From contig NZ_FRFC01000003.1 in assembly GCF_900143675.1 (NCBI RefSeq), positions 608,523-672,522 on the forward strand: a DNA stretch of 64,000 nucleotides, written 5' to 3'. The notes beneath the pieces are model-generated. The model was not told the origin of the DNA and did no database searches. It was given only the letters and a program-made list of their open reading frames with translations. The position numbers and the translations under genes are program-made. This DNA comes from Candidatus Nitrosotalea sinensis (lineage in GTDB: Archaea > Thermoproteota > Nitrososphaeria > Nitrososphaerales > Nitrosopumilaceae). Shown here piece after piece: positions 16,069 to 24,680 of this stretch (its first letter is position 1; each line of letters opens with the position of its first letter).

Positions 16069-18177
16069 CTAGTACCTGATTATTCTGTTAGAAAAGACAA
16101 TTGCTGATACGATAGCGATCAACAAAACAACTAGTGCTGTGGGAAATTCAGGTACGGCACTTGTCCCGTAAATTGATATCTTGTTGGTATTTGCAGGAAA
16201 TGAAATGTTTAATGTCCTGTATGCTGATGTCTTTGTTTCATTGAACTTGGCAAGATTCTGGTCGTCTGCTACGATATATGTCTCATCTGTACCGTCTGGT
16301 TTTTTAGAATCTATCATGTCTCTTGGAAGCTGAATTGACAAAACACCTGGACTGCTTGCTCTTATATTCACATTAAGGGAGAATGTGTCCTGGTTTATGC
16401 CAGCTGTTAGTATCTGACCTCCAATTATCTTGTAACTGATTGTAGATGTCGTATTTATCACAGATACAAACCCTTGAGATTGTTGTGGTATGAACGGAGG
16501 CGGTGAAGAGTTTTGATTGGTATTTTGTGATGGTACTGTAACTGGTACTTGAGATGAAGGCTGGCTGATTCCTGCGTTACTTATTGACGATACTCTGAAA
16601 TAATATGATACTCCTGGCTGTAGCCCTGATTTGACAAATGATGTCTGGACTCCAGTATTTGTTGTATCTGTGACCCATGCACCTGATTGTCCTGTCATTG
16701 ATTCTACCTTGTATCCTGTCACAGGAAGTTTTCCATTGTTTGATGGTGCTATCCATGTTACTTGGACGCTGCTTGATGTGATCATTGTGGCATTAAGTCT
16801 GGTGGGTGGGTCTGGCAGTGTCTGATTTTGTGATGGTGTCTGTGTTGGGGTTTGACTGGAATCTGGAGGTGTTGATGTACTTGTAGGAGTGATAGTTGCA
16901 GGTGGAGAAGGATTTGTCTGAGACCCTCCTGACAGCTGGGCTGATACCACAAAACTGTATGTCTTGTCTGTTGTAAGACCTGATATTGTATAACTAGTGG
17001 TGCTTCCTTGAATTGAATCATCAATTGGAAGCATATTTCCATTTATCACTTGATCAATTGTATATCCGCTGATTATCTGACCATATGTCTGTGATGGTGC
17101 AATCCATGATATCTTTGCACTAGTAGGTGATATTGCGATTGCCGTTGTTATTATCGGCGTCATGGTATCTTGCGGCGTTACAGTTACACTGTTTGATGGA
17201 CTACCTACTCCTAGTGAGTTTATTGCACTGACACGGTATGTGTAACTTGTACCTGTAACAAGTCCACTATGTGTGTAGGATGTATTTGATGTTCCAGTGT
17301 TTGCTACAAGTACGATAAAGTTTGATGTTCCGTTGGAGTATTCTATCTTGTAACCCGTGATTGGCATTCCGCCATTATTTGATGGTGCAACCCATGACAA
17401 GCTTACACTTGTAGCAGAAGCAGGATTTGCACTAAGTGTTGGAGACCCTGGAACTGTATTTACCACAACAGGTGTTGCTGATGCAGTATTTGATGAATTG
17501 CTGATTCCTATCGAGTTTATGGCAAAGACCCTGTATGTGTATGTGTGACCTGTCTGCAAGCCTGTATGAGAGTACGCTGTAAATGAACTACCTGAATTTG
17601 CAACAAGATTTGTAAAGTTTCCAGAATCTAATTGGTAATCAATCTTGTAACCTGTAACTGGAGGCCCACCGTTTGATACAGGCGAACTCCATGAGAGATT
17701 TATCTGGGTTGAAGAATAGACTGTAGCACCAAGACTTTGCGGTGGATTTGGTACAATATTTTGAGGTGGTGCTGAACTGCTTGTAGGCGTGGCGCTCTGT
17801 TCTGGCGTAGGACTTCCATTACCTGCTGAATTTATTGCAAAGACTCGATAAAGATACGTTTTTCCGGTCACCAAGTTGGTATGGGTATAATTTGTAACAT
17901 TTCCTAATCTGACAAGTGTAGTATCTGACGGATTTGGAACCATTCTATAATCAATTTCATATCCTGTAATTGATGCACCACCGTTATTTTGCGGTGGACT
18001 CCATGCAAGAAAAACGCTTGTTGGCGATACTGGTGTTGCAGTAAACCCCGTCGGTACATCTGGGACATTGGCTGTCTGGGCATATGATTGACCTGCAAAA
18101 AACAAAGTTCCAGATAGAACAATCATCTGCAATATGATCAAGTTTGTAAAATTATTCCTGATACTGATCTTGTTCAT
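16069..18177 (-). CDS. Surface protein with five fibronectin type III domains and VPEFP tail
   Basis: A 702-residue exported protein with a signal peptide at about 1-33 (ending GQSYAQ). Five FN3 domains follow, each with a pattern like VFLAWSPPQNNGGASITGYEI and YTYRVFAINS; the last two are separated by a Thr/Pro/Gln-rich linker at about 425-460. A further beta domain at about 565-670 (IQLPRDMIDSKKPDGTDETY, NETKTSAYRTLNISFP) is shared with the protein at 39423. The end is SAVPEFPTALVVLLIAI plus a basic tail. It is probably a cell-surface adhesion or scaffold protein anchored by its C-terminus. Confidence 0.85.
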   Translation of the reverse strand: MNKISIRNNFTNLIILQMIVLSGTLFFAGQSYAQTANVPDVPTGFTATPVSPTSVFLAWSPPQNNGGASITGYEIDYRMVPNPSDTTLVRLGNVTNYTHTNLVTGKTYLYRVFAINSAGNGSPTPEQSATPTSSSAPPQNIVPNPPQSLGATVYSSTQINLSWSSPVSNGGPPVTGYKIDYQLDSGNFTNLVANSGSSFTAYSHTGLQTGHTYTYRVFAINSIGISNSSNTASATPVVVNTVPGSPTLSANPASATSVSLSWVAPSNNGGMPITGYKIEYSNGTSNFIVLVANTGTSNTSYTHSGLVTGTSYTYRVSAINSLGVGSPSNSVTVTPQDTMTPIITTAIAISPTSAKISWIAPSQTYGQIISGYTIDQVINGNMLPIDDSIQGSTTSYTISGLTTDKTYSFVVSAQLSGGSQTNPSPPATITPTSTSTPPDSSQTPTQTPSQNQTLPDPPTRLNATMITSSSVQVTWIAPSNNGKLPVTGYKVESMTGQSGAWVTDTTNTGVQTSFVKSGLQPGVSYYFRVSSISNAGISQPSSQVPVTVPSQNTNQNSSPPPFIPQQSQGFVSVINTTSTISYKIIGGQILTAGINQDTFSLNVNIRASSPGVLSIQLPRDMIDSKKPDGTDETYIVADDQNLAKFNETKTSAYRTLNISFPANTNKISIYGTSAVPEFPTALVVLLIAIVSAIVFSNRIIRY

Positions 18178-18284
18178 TTTTTACAAATTATCGTACATTT
18201 CATTATTCATAAGTTGTATAGGGAAAGTATTTTGAATCAATGTATGAAAAGAATCTTGACAAAACTTCTCACATGATTTTTTGC

Positions 18285-18620
18285 CTAGTATTTCTTTTTT
18301 AGTTCATTGTATTCTTCTTCTGGTGTCTTTTTTGATTTTGATCCTGGCTTGTTTCTGGGCCTTGATCTAACCATGCAATTACAACAGTTGCAATACAAAT
18401 CAACTGTCTCATCTGTTGCAGGTTTGTCTTCTCTATCATGACATGCCTCTCTTAACATAAAGACACCGCATATCTGGCAGCGTACTTGGCCTGATAAATA
18501 ACGACTAGACCCATCTCGTGGTTTTCTTACCTTGAATTCCTTACATATTCCAGTGCACGTGCCTCGGTCTTTATGCATGAACAATTTCTGGCACGGAAGA
18601 ATAAATTCCCATGCATTCAT
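18285..18620 (-). CDS. Cys-rich zinc-binding protein, paralogue of 43365
   Basis: A 111-residue cytoplasmic protein with at least eleven Cys. The layout is GTCTGICK, RYLSGQVRCQICGVFM, a loop with CHDRED, then CNCCNCMVRSRPRNK and a Lys-rich end. The core C-x-G-x-C ... RYxSGQxxCxIC ... CxCC ... RSRxRNK is repeated in the 60-residue protein at 43365. It probably binds two zinc ions and nucleic acid through the RSRPRNK segment. This family is common in thaumarchaea but uncharacterised as far as I know. Confidence 0.7.
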   Translation of the reverse strand: MNAWEFILPCQKLFMHKDRGTCTGICKEFKVRKPRDGSSRYLSGQVRCQICGVFMLREACHDREDKPATDETVDLYCNCCNCMVRSRPRNKPGSKSKKTPEEEYNELKKKY

Positions 18621-18763
18621 GTCTGATTTTTAGCCTAACACAATTTTATTGAACATGTTTGTTTATCCAGCAGAAGCTACTGGTTTATTGGTAGATCTAC
18701 GAATTTCGTATTGATGATACGCATCACTTTTATCGTTTTGGCTATTCATCTGGATTGTAACAT

Positions 18764-20143
18764 ATGATAAGAAAATTCAGCTCACATAGTCGTCCTAAAA
18801 CAAAGATACTCATACTTGGAGGAGGCTTTGCGGGAAGTAATATCCTACGTGAGATGCAAAAACAACAGCGTGACGATGTTGAAATAACTCTGGTAAGTCA
18901 AGACAACTTTTTCCTTTTTACTCCTATGCTTCCTGAGGTCTCATCAGGAATGCTTCACGCCAGTGATATTACTACACCAATCAGATCTTTTTGTAAGACT
19001 GCTAATTTTTGTCATGCGAAAATCACATCAATTGATTTACAAAACAAGAATGTATCTCTGGTTAGGATATTTGACCAAAAGGAAAGCACATTAGAATATG
19101 ACTATCTAGTATTAGCACTTGGAAGCAAAGATAATTTCTTTGGAAATGTCAACATTGAAAATTTTGCATTTACAATCAAGACTTTGGAAGATGCAATAGC
19201 TATTAGAAATCATATCATCAGCGTACTAGAGTGTGCAGACCAGGAAAAAGATCAAATCTTACAAGAAAAACTATTGAGATTTGTCATAGTTGGTGGAGGT
19301 TTTGCAGGTGTAGAAATTGCAACAGAAATACATCACTTTCTACTTGATGCAACAAAAAATTATTACAAAAACATTGATCCAAAAAATGTTAAAACAATAA
19401 TCATCTCTGCAAGAGATGGAATTTTACCTGAGGTTGGAGACGAGCTTGGAAAATTTGCCTTGGAATATGTAAGAAAATCGGGAATTGAAGTGTATGTAAA
19501 CACAAAAGCCATTGATGCAGGTGAGGACCATGTTCTATTAAGTGATAATACTATAATTCCGTGCGCAACACTTGTCTGGGCTGGTGGAGTTACAGTTGAC
19601 CCCCTAATTGCATCTCTTAAATGCGAACACGGTCAGTCTGGCAGACTTGTTGTAGATTCGTACCTCCGGCTAAAAGATAATACTCATGTCTTTGCGTTGG
19701 GGGATTGTGCACATTTGGTTGACGCTAAAAACAACCTGGTCTATCCTACAACTGCACAAATAGCAATAAGACAAGCAAAACTAGTCTCTGACAATTTGTT
19801 TGCAGAGATTACAGGAAATGCTAATCTGGTAAAACCCTTTGAATATCATAACAAAGGTGTGATGGCAACCATTGGAAAAAGAACTGGTGTTGCATTACTA
19901 AACGGACGACAGGTGCATGGATTTCCCGCATGGTTTCTATGGAGAACCTTTTATTGGTTGCATCTTCCCACTCGAGAAAAGAAACTCAAAGTAGGATTTG
20001 ACTGGATACTTGGAACAATCTTTAGAGCTGATATCATGACTGTAGGATTCATCAAGAAAAAGACGCTCTCAAGACTTGAGACTCCTATCTATTCTGCAAT
20101 AGAAAGAACAATAGACGAGTCACAAAATGTTTCATACTTGTAA
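18764..20143 (+). CDS. ndh: Type II NADH dehydrogenase (NDH-2)
   Basis: A 459-residue FAD enzyme. The FAD-binding motif ILGGGFAGSNILREMQ is at about 19-34, the NAD-binding motif FVIVGGGFAGVEIATEI near 175, and the second FAD motif THVFALGDCAHLV near 310. An AQIAIRQAKLV helix follows. The C-terminal part (WFLWRTFYWLHLPTREKKLK) is amphipathic and fits peripheral attachment to the inner membrane face. It would oxidise NADH and pass electrons to quinone without pumping protons. Sulfide:quinone reductases are related, but the sequence pattern fits NDH-2 better. Confidence 0.85.
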   Translation: MIRKFSSHSRPKTKILILGGGFAGSNILREMQKQQRDDVEITLVSQDNFFLFTPMLPEVSSGMLHASDITTPIRSFCKTANFCHAKITSIDLQNKNVSLVRIFDQKESTLEYDYLVLALGSKDNFFGNVNIENFAFTIKTLEDAIAIRNHIISVLECADQEKDQILQEKLLRFVIVGGGFAGVEIATEIHHFLLDATKNYYKNIDPKNVKTIIISARDGILPEVGDELGKFALEYVRKSGIEVYVNTKAIDAGEDHVLLSDNTIIPCATLVWAGGVTVDPLIASLKCEHGQSGRLVVDSYLRLKDNTHVFALGDCAHLVDAKNNLVYPTTAQIAIRQAKLVSDNLFAEITGNANLVKPFEYHNKGVMATIGKRTGVALLNGRQVHGFPAWFLWRTFYWLHLPTREKKLKVGFDWILGTIFRADIMTVGFIKKKTLSRLETPIYSAIERTIDESQNVSYL

Positions 20144-20173
20144 ATTCTCTAGTATCTGATTGAATCTGCTATC

Positions 20174-20371
20174 TTATTGAAACCAAGGAAAATGTTCTTT
20201 TTCTTCTTCCTTTGGAAACTCGTCAATTATTGCTTGTCCAATTTCACTGTGGTTGTATGTCAGATGGCGGAGAAATTTCTGTGAATTATCATCTGTTGGA
20301 AACCCTTCCTTGATCTCTTTTATCATTTCCTTGCATTCTTTGCATGGGTTAAACTCGATGTAAAATTTCAT
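20174..20371 (-). CDS. Small CxxC/HxxxxxH-type protein
   Basis: A 65-residue protein with CKECKEMIKEIKEGF near the start and a His-containing segment HLTYNHSEIG in the middle, giving a possible single zinc site of two Cys and two His. It is highly acidic toward the C-terminus (DEFPKEEEKEHF). No known family. It lies between NDH-2 and the FMN reductase on the opposite strand. Confidence 0.55.
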   Translation of the reverse strand: MKFYIEFNPCKECKEMIKEIKEGFPTDDNSQKFLRHLTYNHSEIGQAIIDEFPKEEEKEHFPWFQ

Positions 20372-20491
20372 TTTTTCTTCTCCATGGTATATCTGATTTA
20401 TTGTTATTAGTTGACTGGGGATTGTAAAACTCAGTCACACCCTCTGCCTCAGGAAGAGATTATTTATCCTGGCTATCTAGAAACCTATTGG

Positions 20492-21076
20492 ATGGCATTT
20501 CGAGTTTTAGGTGTAGGATCTAGTCTGCGTAGCAATGCCTCAAGTACTATTGCTGTATCAGTTTCACTTAATATTGCAAAAAAATATGGTGCTGAGACTC
20601 GTCTACTTGACCTCAAACAAAACAAATTGCCACTGTATGATCCCACTGAGAACCAATCTCTTCCTGAAATACTAAAGGCCAAAGATGATGTAGCCTGGTC
20701 AGATGCATTGATACTATCAACTCCTGATTATCACGGCTCAATGTCTGGTGCAATGAAGAACTTTCTTGATTATTTTTGGGCCGAATTTGCAGGAAAAACT
20801 TTTGGATATGTCTGCTCATCTCATGAAAAGGGCCTCACTGCAATGGATCAAATGCGAACCGCAGTAAGGCAATGTTATGGCTGGAGCATGCCATACGGGG
20901 TATCTGTAAGTGACAGTGATGATTTTATCGATGGAAAAATGACTCCAAAACTTGAATCACGCCTTGAGATGTTGGCACGAGATCTGGTTACATATGGACA
21001 AGTATTGAGAAAACAATTTCTAAATGACATGGGAAGCACAGAAAATACATTTGCATCAAGATATAAAAAATCATAA
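20492..21076 (+). CDS. NADPH-dependent FMN reductase family flavoprotein
   Basis: A 194-residue flavodoxin-like enzyme. The FMN phosphate loop is VLGVGSSLRSNASSTIAV at about 5-22, followed by LPLYDPTENQSLP and the PDYHGSMSGAMKNFLDYF motif near 98-115 typical of the NADPH-dependent FMN reductase family. It reduces flavins or quinones with NAD(P)H. The start is ATG 20492, because the family begins at this point and a TATA-like GATTATTTATCC lies about 30 bases before it; an upstream TTG at 20411 would add 27 unlikely residues. Confidence 0.8.
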   Translation: MAFRVLGVGSSLRSNASSTIAVSVSLNIAKKYGAETRLLDLKQNKLPLYDPTENQSLPEILKAKDDVAWSDALILSTPDYHGSMSGAMKNFLDYFWAEFAGKTFGYVCSSHEKGLTAMDQMRTAVRQCYGWSMPYGVSVSDSDDFIDGKMTPKLESRLEMLARDLVTYGQVLRKQFLNDMGSTENTFASRYKKS

Positions 21077-21124
21077 AAATTTCTTTTCTTAAGATTTATT
21101 AGAAATGGAATTGGGACACTAGTC

Positions 21125-21424
21125 ATGTTGTTTGGAATATTTGCAGTGCACAGTCCTGATCTATGTCCATTAAACAACAGCCGCAGCAAGAAAACATTTC
21201 TTGAAATTAAAGGAAAACTAAAGTCTGCGCAAAAGAAATTCGGTATCAAAAAGATGCTTGGATTCTACATGTCAGTGCTTGAGCATGAATGGATAATAAT
21301 CCTCGATGCAAAAAGTGCTCACGATATAGAACAAATGTGCATTGCAGTGGGAATATCTTCAACAAGTACAGTAAAAATTGTACCAATAAACGACTTTAAT
21401 GACGTGATTGCACGTATAAAATAG
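21125..21424 (+). CDS. Conserved small alpha/beta protein
   Basis: A 99-residue protein with a ferredoxin-like pattern: strand MLFGIFAVHSPDLCPLNN, helix with FLEIKGKLKSAQKKFG, strand MLGFYMSVLEHEWIIILDA, helix SAHDIEQMCIAVG, strand STVKIVPIND. This resembles small dimeric alpha/beta barrel proteins (GYD-like). Its one Cys sits in a SPDLCPLN motif that looks family-specific. It follows the flavin reductase after 48 bases. Function unknown. Confidence 0.6.
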   Translation: MLFGIFAVHSPDLCPLNNSRSKKTFLEIKGKLKSAQKKFGIKKMLGFYMSVLEHEWIIILDAKSAHDIEQMCIAVGISSTSTVKIVPINDFNDVIARIK

Positions 21425-21475
21425 TCTTCAAATATTTGGTATAGTGTACTGGACTGACTCTTTTTATTATTCTGT

Positions 21476-22648
21476 TTATTTCTTGTAGAATTTCTTCAAT
21501 GCGTGAGTTATGTTGTGCTGTAGTCTGTTGTTTCCTACGTCTGGTATGATGTTGTTTACATGTAGTTTATCTCTTGGAATTGTGTTTGCAACTGCAACTG
21601 CTGCCGCATAGAGTATCTTCACATCTATCTTTGATATTTGATGATCTAGTATTGCTCTCATCAAGTAGGGAAAGACCAAAGCATTGTTCACTCTATTGTG
21701 AAACTGGTAACTTCCAGTTGCAACAATTTTTGCCCCTGCTTTTTTTGCAATTACTGGATTTATCTCAGGCTCTGGATTGGTAAGGGCAAAAACTATTGAG
21801 TTACTTGCCATTTTTGATATAATCTCACCTGTTGCCAAATTTCGTATTCCTGAAACCCCGATGAATACGTCTGCATCAACCATGACTTCCTCAAGGGAAC
21901 CTCGTGTTCTTTTTTGATTGGTACTTGCAGCAATCTCTTTTTTGTATCTAGTCATGTTCTCTCTTCTTCCTTTGTAAATTGCACCTGATGAATCTGTCAC
22001 AATCATATTTTTACATCCTGCAAATCGTAACAATTCTGCAATACCAATCCCTGCAGATCCTGCACCTGCTATGATTATCTTTGATGTTGCCAGAGATTTT
22101 TTTACAACTCTTGACGCATTAAGAAGTGCTGCAAGAGCCACTACTGATGTACCATGTCTGTCATCATGAAAAACAGGAATTGGTATTTTTTTTCCTAATT
22201 CTTTTGAGATATCTAAAACCTTGGGCGATTCAATGTCTTCTAGATTGATTGCTCCAAATGATGGCTCAATTGCCACTATTGCATCAATTATCTTGTCTTT
22301 ATCTGTAGTACCAAGACATATTGGAAACGCAGTAATCCCTGCATATTGTTTGTACAATATTGCCTTTCCCTCCATCACAGGCATTGCAGCGTATGGACCG
22401 ATGTTTCCTAGTCCTAAAATTCTTGTACCATCTGTTACTATTGCAACATTGTTTCTCTTAGATGTAAGTGTAAATTTTTTCTCTGGATGATCATATACTT
22501 CTTTTGAGACTGCCGCAACTCCTGGGGTGTAGATAAGCTGAATTTCTTTTGTACTGAGTTTGTGCATTTTTCGCCCAAGTAATATCGTGCCTCTTAATTT
22601 CTTGTGAAATTCTATTGATTTTTTACCAATCTCCTGCGTTGATGTCAC
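21476..22648 (-). CDS. Malic enzyme (malate dehydrogenase, decarboxylating)
   Basis: A 390-residue cytosolic enzyme converting malate to pyruvate and CO2 with NAD(P)+. Landmarks are the tyrosine-containing IYTPGVAAVSKEVY near 40, the metal-site signature VFHDDRHGTSVVALAALLNA near 155, the cofactor loop IIIAGAGSAGIGIAELLRFAG near 195, and FALTNPEPEINP near 285. It is the short, bacterial/archaeal type without a phosphotransacetylase domain. It begins at a GTG codon. It could link C4 intermediates of the carbon-fixation cycle to pyruvate. Confidence 0.88.
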   Translation of the reverse strand: MTSTQEIGKKSIEFHKKLRGTILLGRKMHKLSTKEIQLIYTPGVAAVSKEVYDHPEKKFTLTSKRNNVAIVTDGTRILGLGNIGPYAAMPVMEGKAILYKQYAGITAFPICLGTTDKDKIIDAIVAIEPSFGAINLEDIESPKVLDISKELGKKIPIPVFHDDRHGTSVVALAALLNASRVVKKSLATSKIIIAGAGSAGIGIAELLRFAGCKNMIVTDSSGAIYKGRRENMTRYKKEIAASTNQKRTRGSLEEVMVDADVFIGVSGIRNLATGEIISKMASNSIVFALTNPEPEINPVIAKKAGAKIVATGSYQFHNRVNNALVFPYLMRAILDHQISKIDVKILYAAAVAVANTIPRDKLHVNNIIPDVGNNRLQHNITHALKKFYKK

Positions 22649-22770
22649 AGTTTTACTCTGTCAAGCTTGCTATTAACAATTAGTGATAAAATCAAACATT
22701 AGATTGCAGCTAAATTATATTTATAAAAAATTCCAATTGAGAAAAAAAAGTCCGTCTCATCTATTGGATT

Positions 22771-22848
22771 TTATTTCTTCTTTGATTTTGCTTTTGGTTT
22801 TGCTTTACTTTTTGATTTTGCTTTTGGTTTTGCTTTAGCTTTTGCCAT
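22771..22848 (-). CDS. Lysine/alanine-rich 25-residue peptide
   Basis: A tiny gene that starts MAKAKAKPKAKSKSKAKP and consists almost entirely of Lys, Ala, Pro and Ser in two near-identical repeats (KAKPKAKSK). It resembles the basic tails of histones and HU-type proteins and could bind DNA or RNA. An in-frame ATG at 22861-22863 would add MGPIT in front. The repeat is also visible in the DNA as a duplicated TTTTGCTTTTGGTTTTGC tract. A low-complexity artefact cannot be excluded. Confidence 0.45.
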   Translation of the reverse strand: MAKAKAKPKAKSKSKAKPKAKSKKK

Positions 22849-22966
22849 TGTTATTGGCCCCATGTTGTATGTATTAAGTATAGTGAAATCCATAAGATCT
22901 CAAGAAAACTAGACACAAAACAACTTTCAAGCATTTTTATGGAGTGATATGTACCATAGGGTAGAA

Positions 22967-22973
22967 GGAGGTG
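22967..22973 (+). promoter_or_regulatory. Strong ribosome binding site GGAGGTG
   Basis: GGAGGTG lies five bases before the ATG at 22979 and sets the start of the TRAM gene, overriding the in-frame ATG at 22949. A TATA-like TTTTTATGG at about 22934 would start a short leader of roughly 20 bases. Most genes here have no such site. Confidence 0.7.
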
Positions 22974-22978
22974 CAACG

Positions 22979-23266
22979 ATGAGTTACAACGAACGAGGTT
23001 CATACGGTGGACGATCAGGAGGATACGGCGGCGGTCGAAGATTTGGCGGTGGCGGTAGAAGTTTTGATAACAGTCCAAAACCAGTAGAAACCGGTAAAGA
23101 ATACGACGTTTCTATCACTGAAATCAGTAGAAAAGGCGACGGTATTGCAAGAGTAGAAGGCTTTGTGATATTTGTTAAAGATGGCAAGGCTGGCCAGAAC
23201 GCTAAGGTAAGAATTACCCAAGTAGGCCAGAGATTTGCTTCTGCTGAAATAGTAGAAAGTCAATAA
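22979..23266 (+). CDS. TRAM-domain RNA-binding protein with Gly/Arg-rich N-terminus
   Basis: A 95-residue protein. The first 30 residues are Gly/Arg/Tyr-rich (SYGGRSGGYGGGRRFGGGG), an RGG-like RNA-binding tail. Residues about 33-95 form a TRAM domain (EYDVSITEISRKGDGIARVE, GFVIFVKDGKAGQNAKVRIT, FASAEIVE). Small archaeal TRAM proteins act as RNA chaperones, often linked to cold adaptation. It has a strong ribosome binding site and a T-rich terminator, so it is probably abundant and monocistronic. Confidence 0.85.
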   Translation: MSYNERGSYGGRSGGYGGGRRFGGGGRSFDNSPKPVETGKEYDVSITEISRKGDGIARVEGFVIFVKDGKAGQNAKVRITQVGQRFASAEIVESQ

Positions 23267-23302
23267 AACAACAACAAAATTCAGATTCAGGATAACTTCC
23301 TG

Positions 23303-23317
23303 TTTTTCTTATTTTTA
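23303..23317 (+). terminator. T-rich terminator after TRAM gene
   Basis: Two T-runs (TTTTTCTTATTTTT) start about 37 bases after the TRAM stop codon, with no strong hairpin, as expected for archaeal termination. Confidence 0.45.
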
Positions 23318-23359
23318 TCAAAATTTTTTATAATTGTGCATATTTGACATCCTGTCATG

Positions 23360-23659
23360 TCATTTTACTTTAGATATGGCATCTCGTATCTCTGTTGATT
23401 TTTCAAATATCGTCCTTCCAATATCATCCACCTCTTGACTACTTGGCTTTTTCCCAGAATGTACCACAAAATAATATGTCTCAAACTTACCTACGATGGC
23501 ACCATGCGTGTATCCGTAGATGTATTCTGATTCATTACCTATGTGAAATGCCTGTTGGAACTGTGGCAGACGAATGTTTCTGGCAAGTCCCGGAATCTTT
23601 GAGATCTCCTCATCTATCATGGTGTCAAGAATTTTCTTATCTTTTTTTTCTAAAGGCAC
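23360..23659 (-). CDS. Small paralogue A of a tandem pair
   Basis: A 99-residue cytoplasmic protein sharing a core with its neighbour at 23704: GNESEYIYGYTHGAIVGKFE, then GKKPSSQEVDDIGRTIFEK and TEIRDAISKVK. The shared layout is N-x-S-x-[FY]-IYGY-x-x-G, GK-x-P-x-x-x-E-x-x-DI and EIR-x-x-IS. It starts at GTG. The family was not recognised; a two-strand plus helix fold that dimerises is plausible. Confidence 0.6.
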   Translation of the reverse strand: MPLEKKDKKILDTMIDEEISKIPGLARNIRLPQFQQAFHIGNESEYIYGYTHGAIVGKFETYYFVVHSGKKPSSQEVDDIGRTIFEKSTEIRDAISKVK

Positions 23660-23703
23660 ATCATGATGGTAAATACTTCATCAATAAAAATATGACACCT
23701 ATT

Positions 23704-24009
23704 CTAACTTGTCTTTTTTTCTTGTACTGATATGATTTGTCTTATCTCTTTTGCACGAACTTCTACCATTTTCCTTATATCTTTGCTTTCTTCCACGTCT
23801 GGTATCTTGCCATATCTTCCTACAACTAGTCCTGCAATGTATCCTTCCATCTGACCTACAAGGTATCCGTATATGAAATCAGAGCCATTTTTGAATTTCC
23901 AGACTTTTTGCAACCTTGATTCACCCTTTTTTATCAGTGTGATATTGGGGCACCAGTTCTTGACTGCACTTTCCAACTCCTTTCTAATGTATGCCTCTAG
24001 TACCAACAA
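23704..24009 (-). CDS. Small paralogue B of a tandem pair
   Basis: A 101-residue protein starting at TTG, paralogous to the gene at 23360. Common positions: GSDFIYGYLVGQMEGYIAG, GRYGKIPDVEESKDIRKM and AKEIRQIISVQ. Unlike its neighbour it has a single Cys in KNWCPNI. The 44-base gap suggests one operon produced by local duplication. Function unknown. Confidence 0.6.
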   Translation of the reverse strand: MLVLEAYIRKELESAVKNWCPNITLIKKGESRLQKVWKFKNGSDFIYGYLVGQMEGYIAGLVVGRYGKIPDVEESKDIRKMVEVRAKEIRQIISVQEKKTS

Positions 24010-24043
24010 ATCCTCTTCTCATCTTAAACCCTAAAAGGGTTTG

Positions 24044-24592
24044 TCATTGTATCATAACAGGTCGTAGCCCATATGGAACTATGGTATCATTTATTCCATT
24101 TACAAGACCTGTGATTCCAGGAATCTGTACTATGTTTCTTGCAAGGTCTGATTTTATCACATTTAGATAAAACAGACTTTTTTTCATCTCTTTTATCTTA
24201 CGACTCTTTGAAAACGAGGAGGCCTTGAGATCCTTGAGATTTGCCGAAATATCACACAATTTTATTATTTTTGCCTCAATTGGTGCATCTTTTAGTTGCT
24301 TTACGTATTGCTCTTCTTGCTTTGATTTTGTAAGACTCTTGTCTTTTGATATTGACAGCACCAACACTGCAACCTTTGAGCCAAATCGCTGGTCTATCTC
24401 ATCAAAACTTGTTGTGGTGTATTCCATGATGTCATGCAACCACGTAGCAGATATTGTATCCTGATCTGTTATCCCCAAATTCTTCAATCTAGCAACTACT
24501 GCACTTAGGTGTACATAATGCGATATGTCGTTTATCGTCCTCCCAAGATGTCTTTCTTTTGCAAAGTTTTCTGCAGATTGGAGCCTTGACAA
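24044..24592 (-). CDS. SpoT/MESH1-like HD-domain hydrolase
   Basis: A 182-residue HD protein of the RelA/SpoT hydrolase type, without a synthetase domain. Motifs: YVHLSAVVARLKNLG (first His), TWLHDIMEYTTTSFDEID (the HD pair, like HDTVEDT in SpoT), FGSKVAVLVLSISKDKSL and AKIIKLCDISANLKDLKAS. Such enzymes can hydrolyse (p)ppGpp or other nucleotides; archaea mostly lack RelA, so the substrate is open. It begins at TTG with a TATA-like sequence uncertain. Confidence 0.75.
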   Translation of the reverse strand: MSRLQSAENFAKERHLGRTINDISHYVHLSAVVARLKNLGITDQDTISATWLHDIMEYTTTSFDEIDQRFGSKVAVLVLSISKDKSLTKSKQEEQYVKQLKDAPIEAKIIKLCDISANLKDLKASSFSKSRKIKEMKKSLFYLNVIKSDLARNIVQIPGITGLVNGINDTIVPYGLRPVMIQ

Positions 24593-24680
24593 TATTGTAT
24601 GGTTTTACAAAATCCAATTAATTGTTCTGATCTAACAATATGGTAAAAATTCAAAAAAATTTTTTTAAGCGTTTTTCAGC

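Noticed and set aside
22771-22830. Tandem DNA repeat TTTTGCTTTTGGTTTTGC as a CRISPR-like or satellite element
   Set aside because: Only two copies, and the reading frame explains it as a Lys/Ala-rich peptide.
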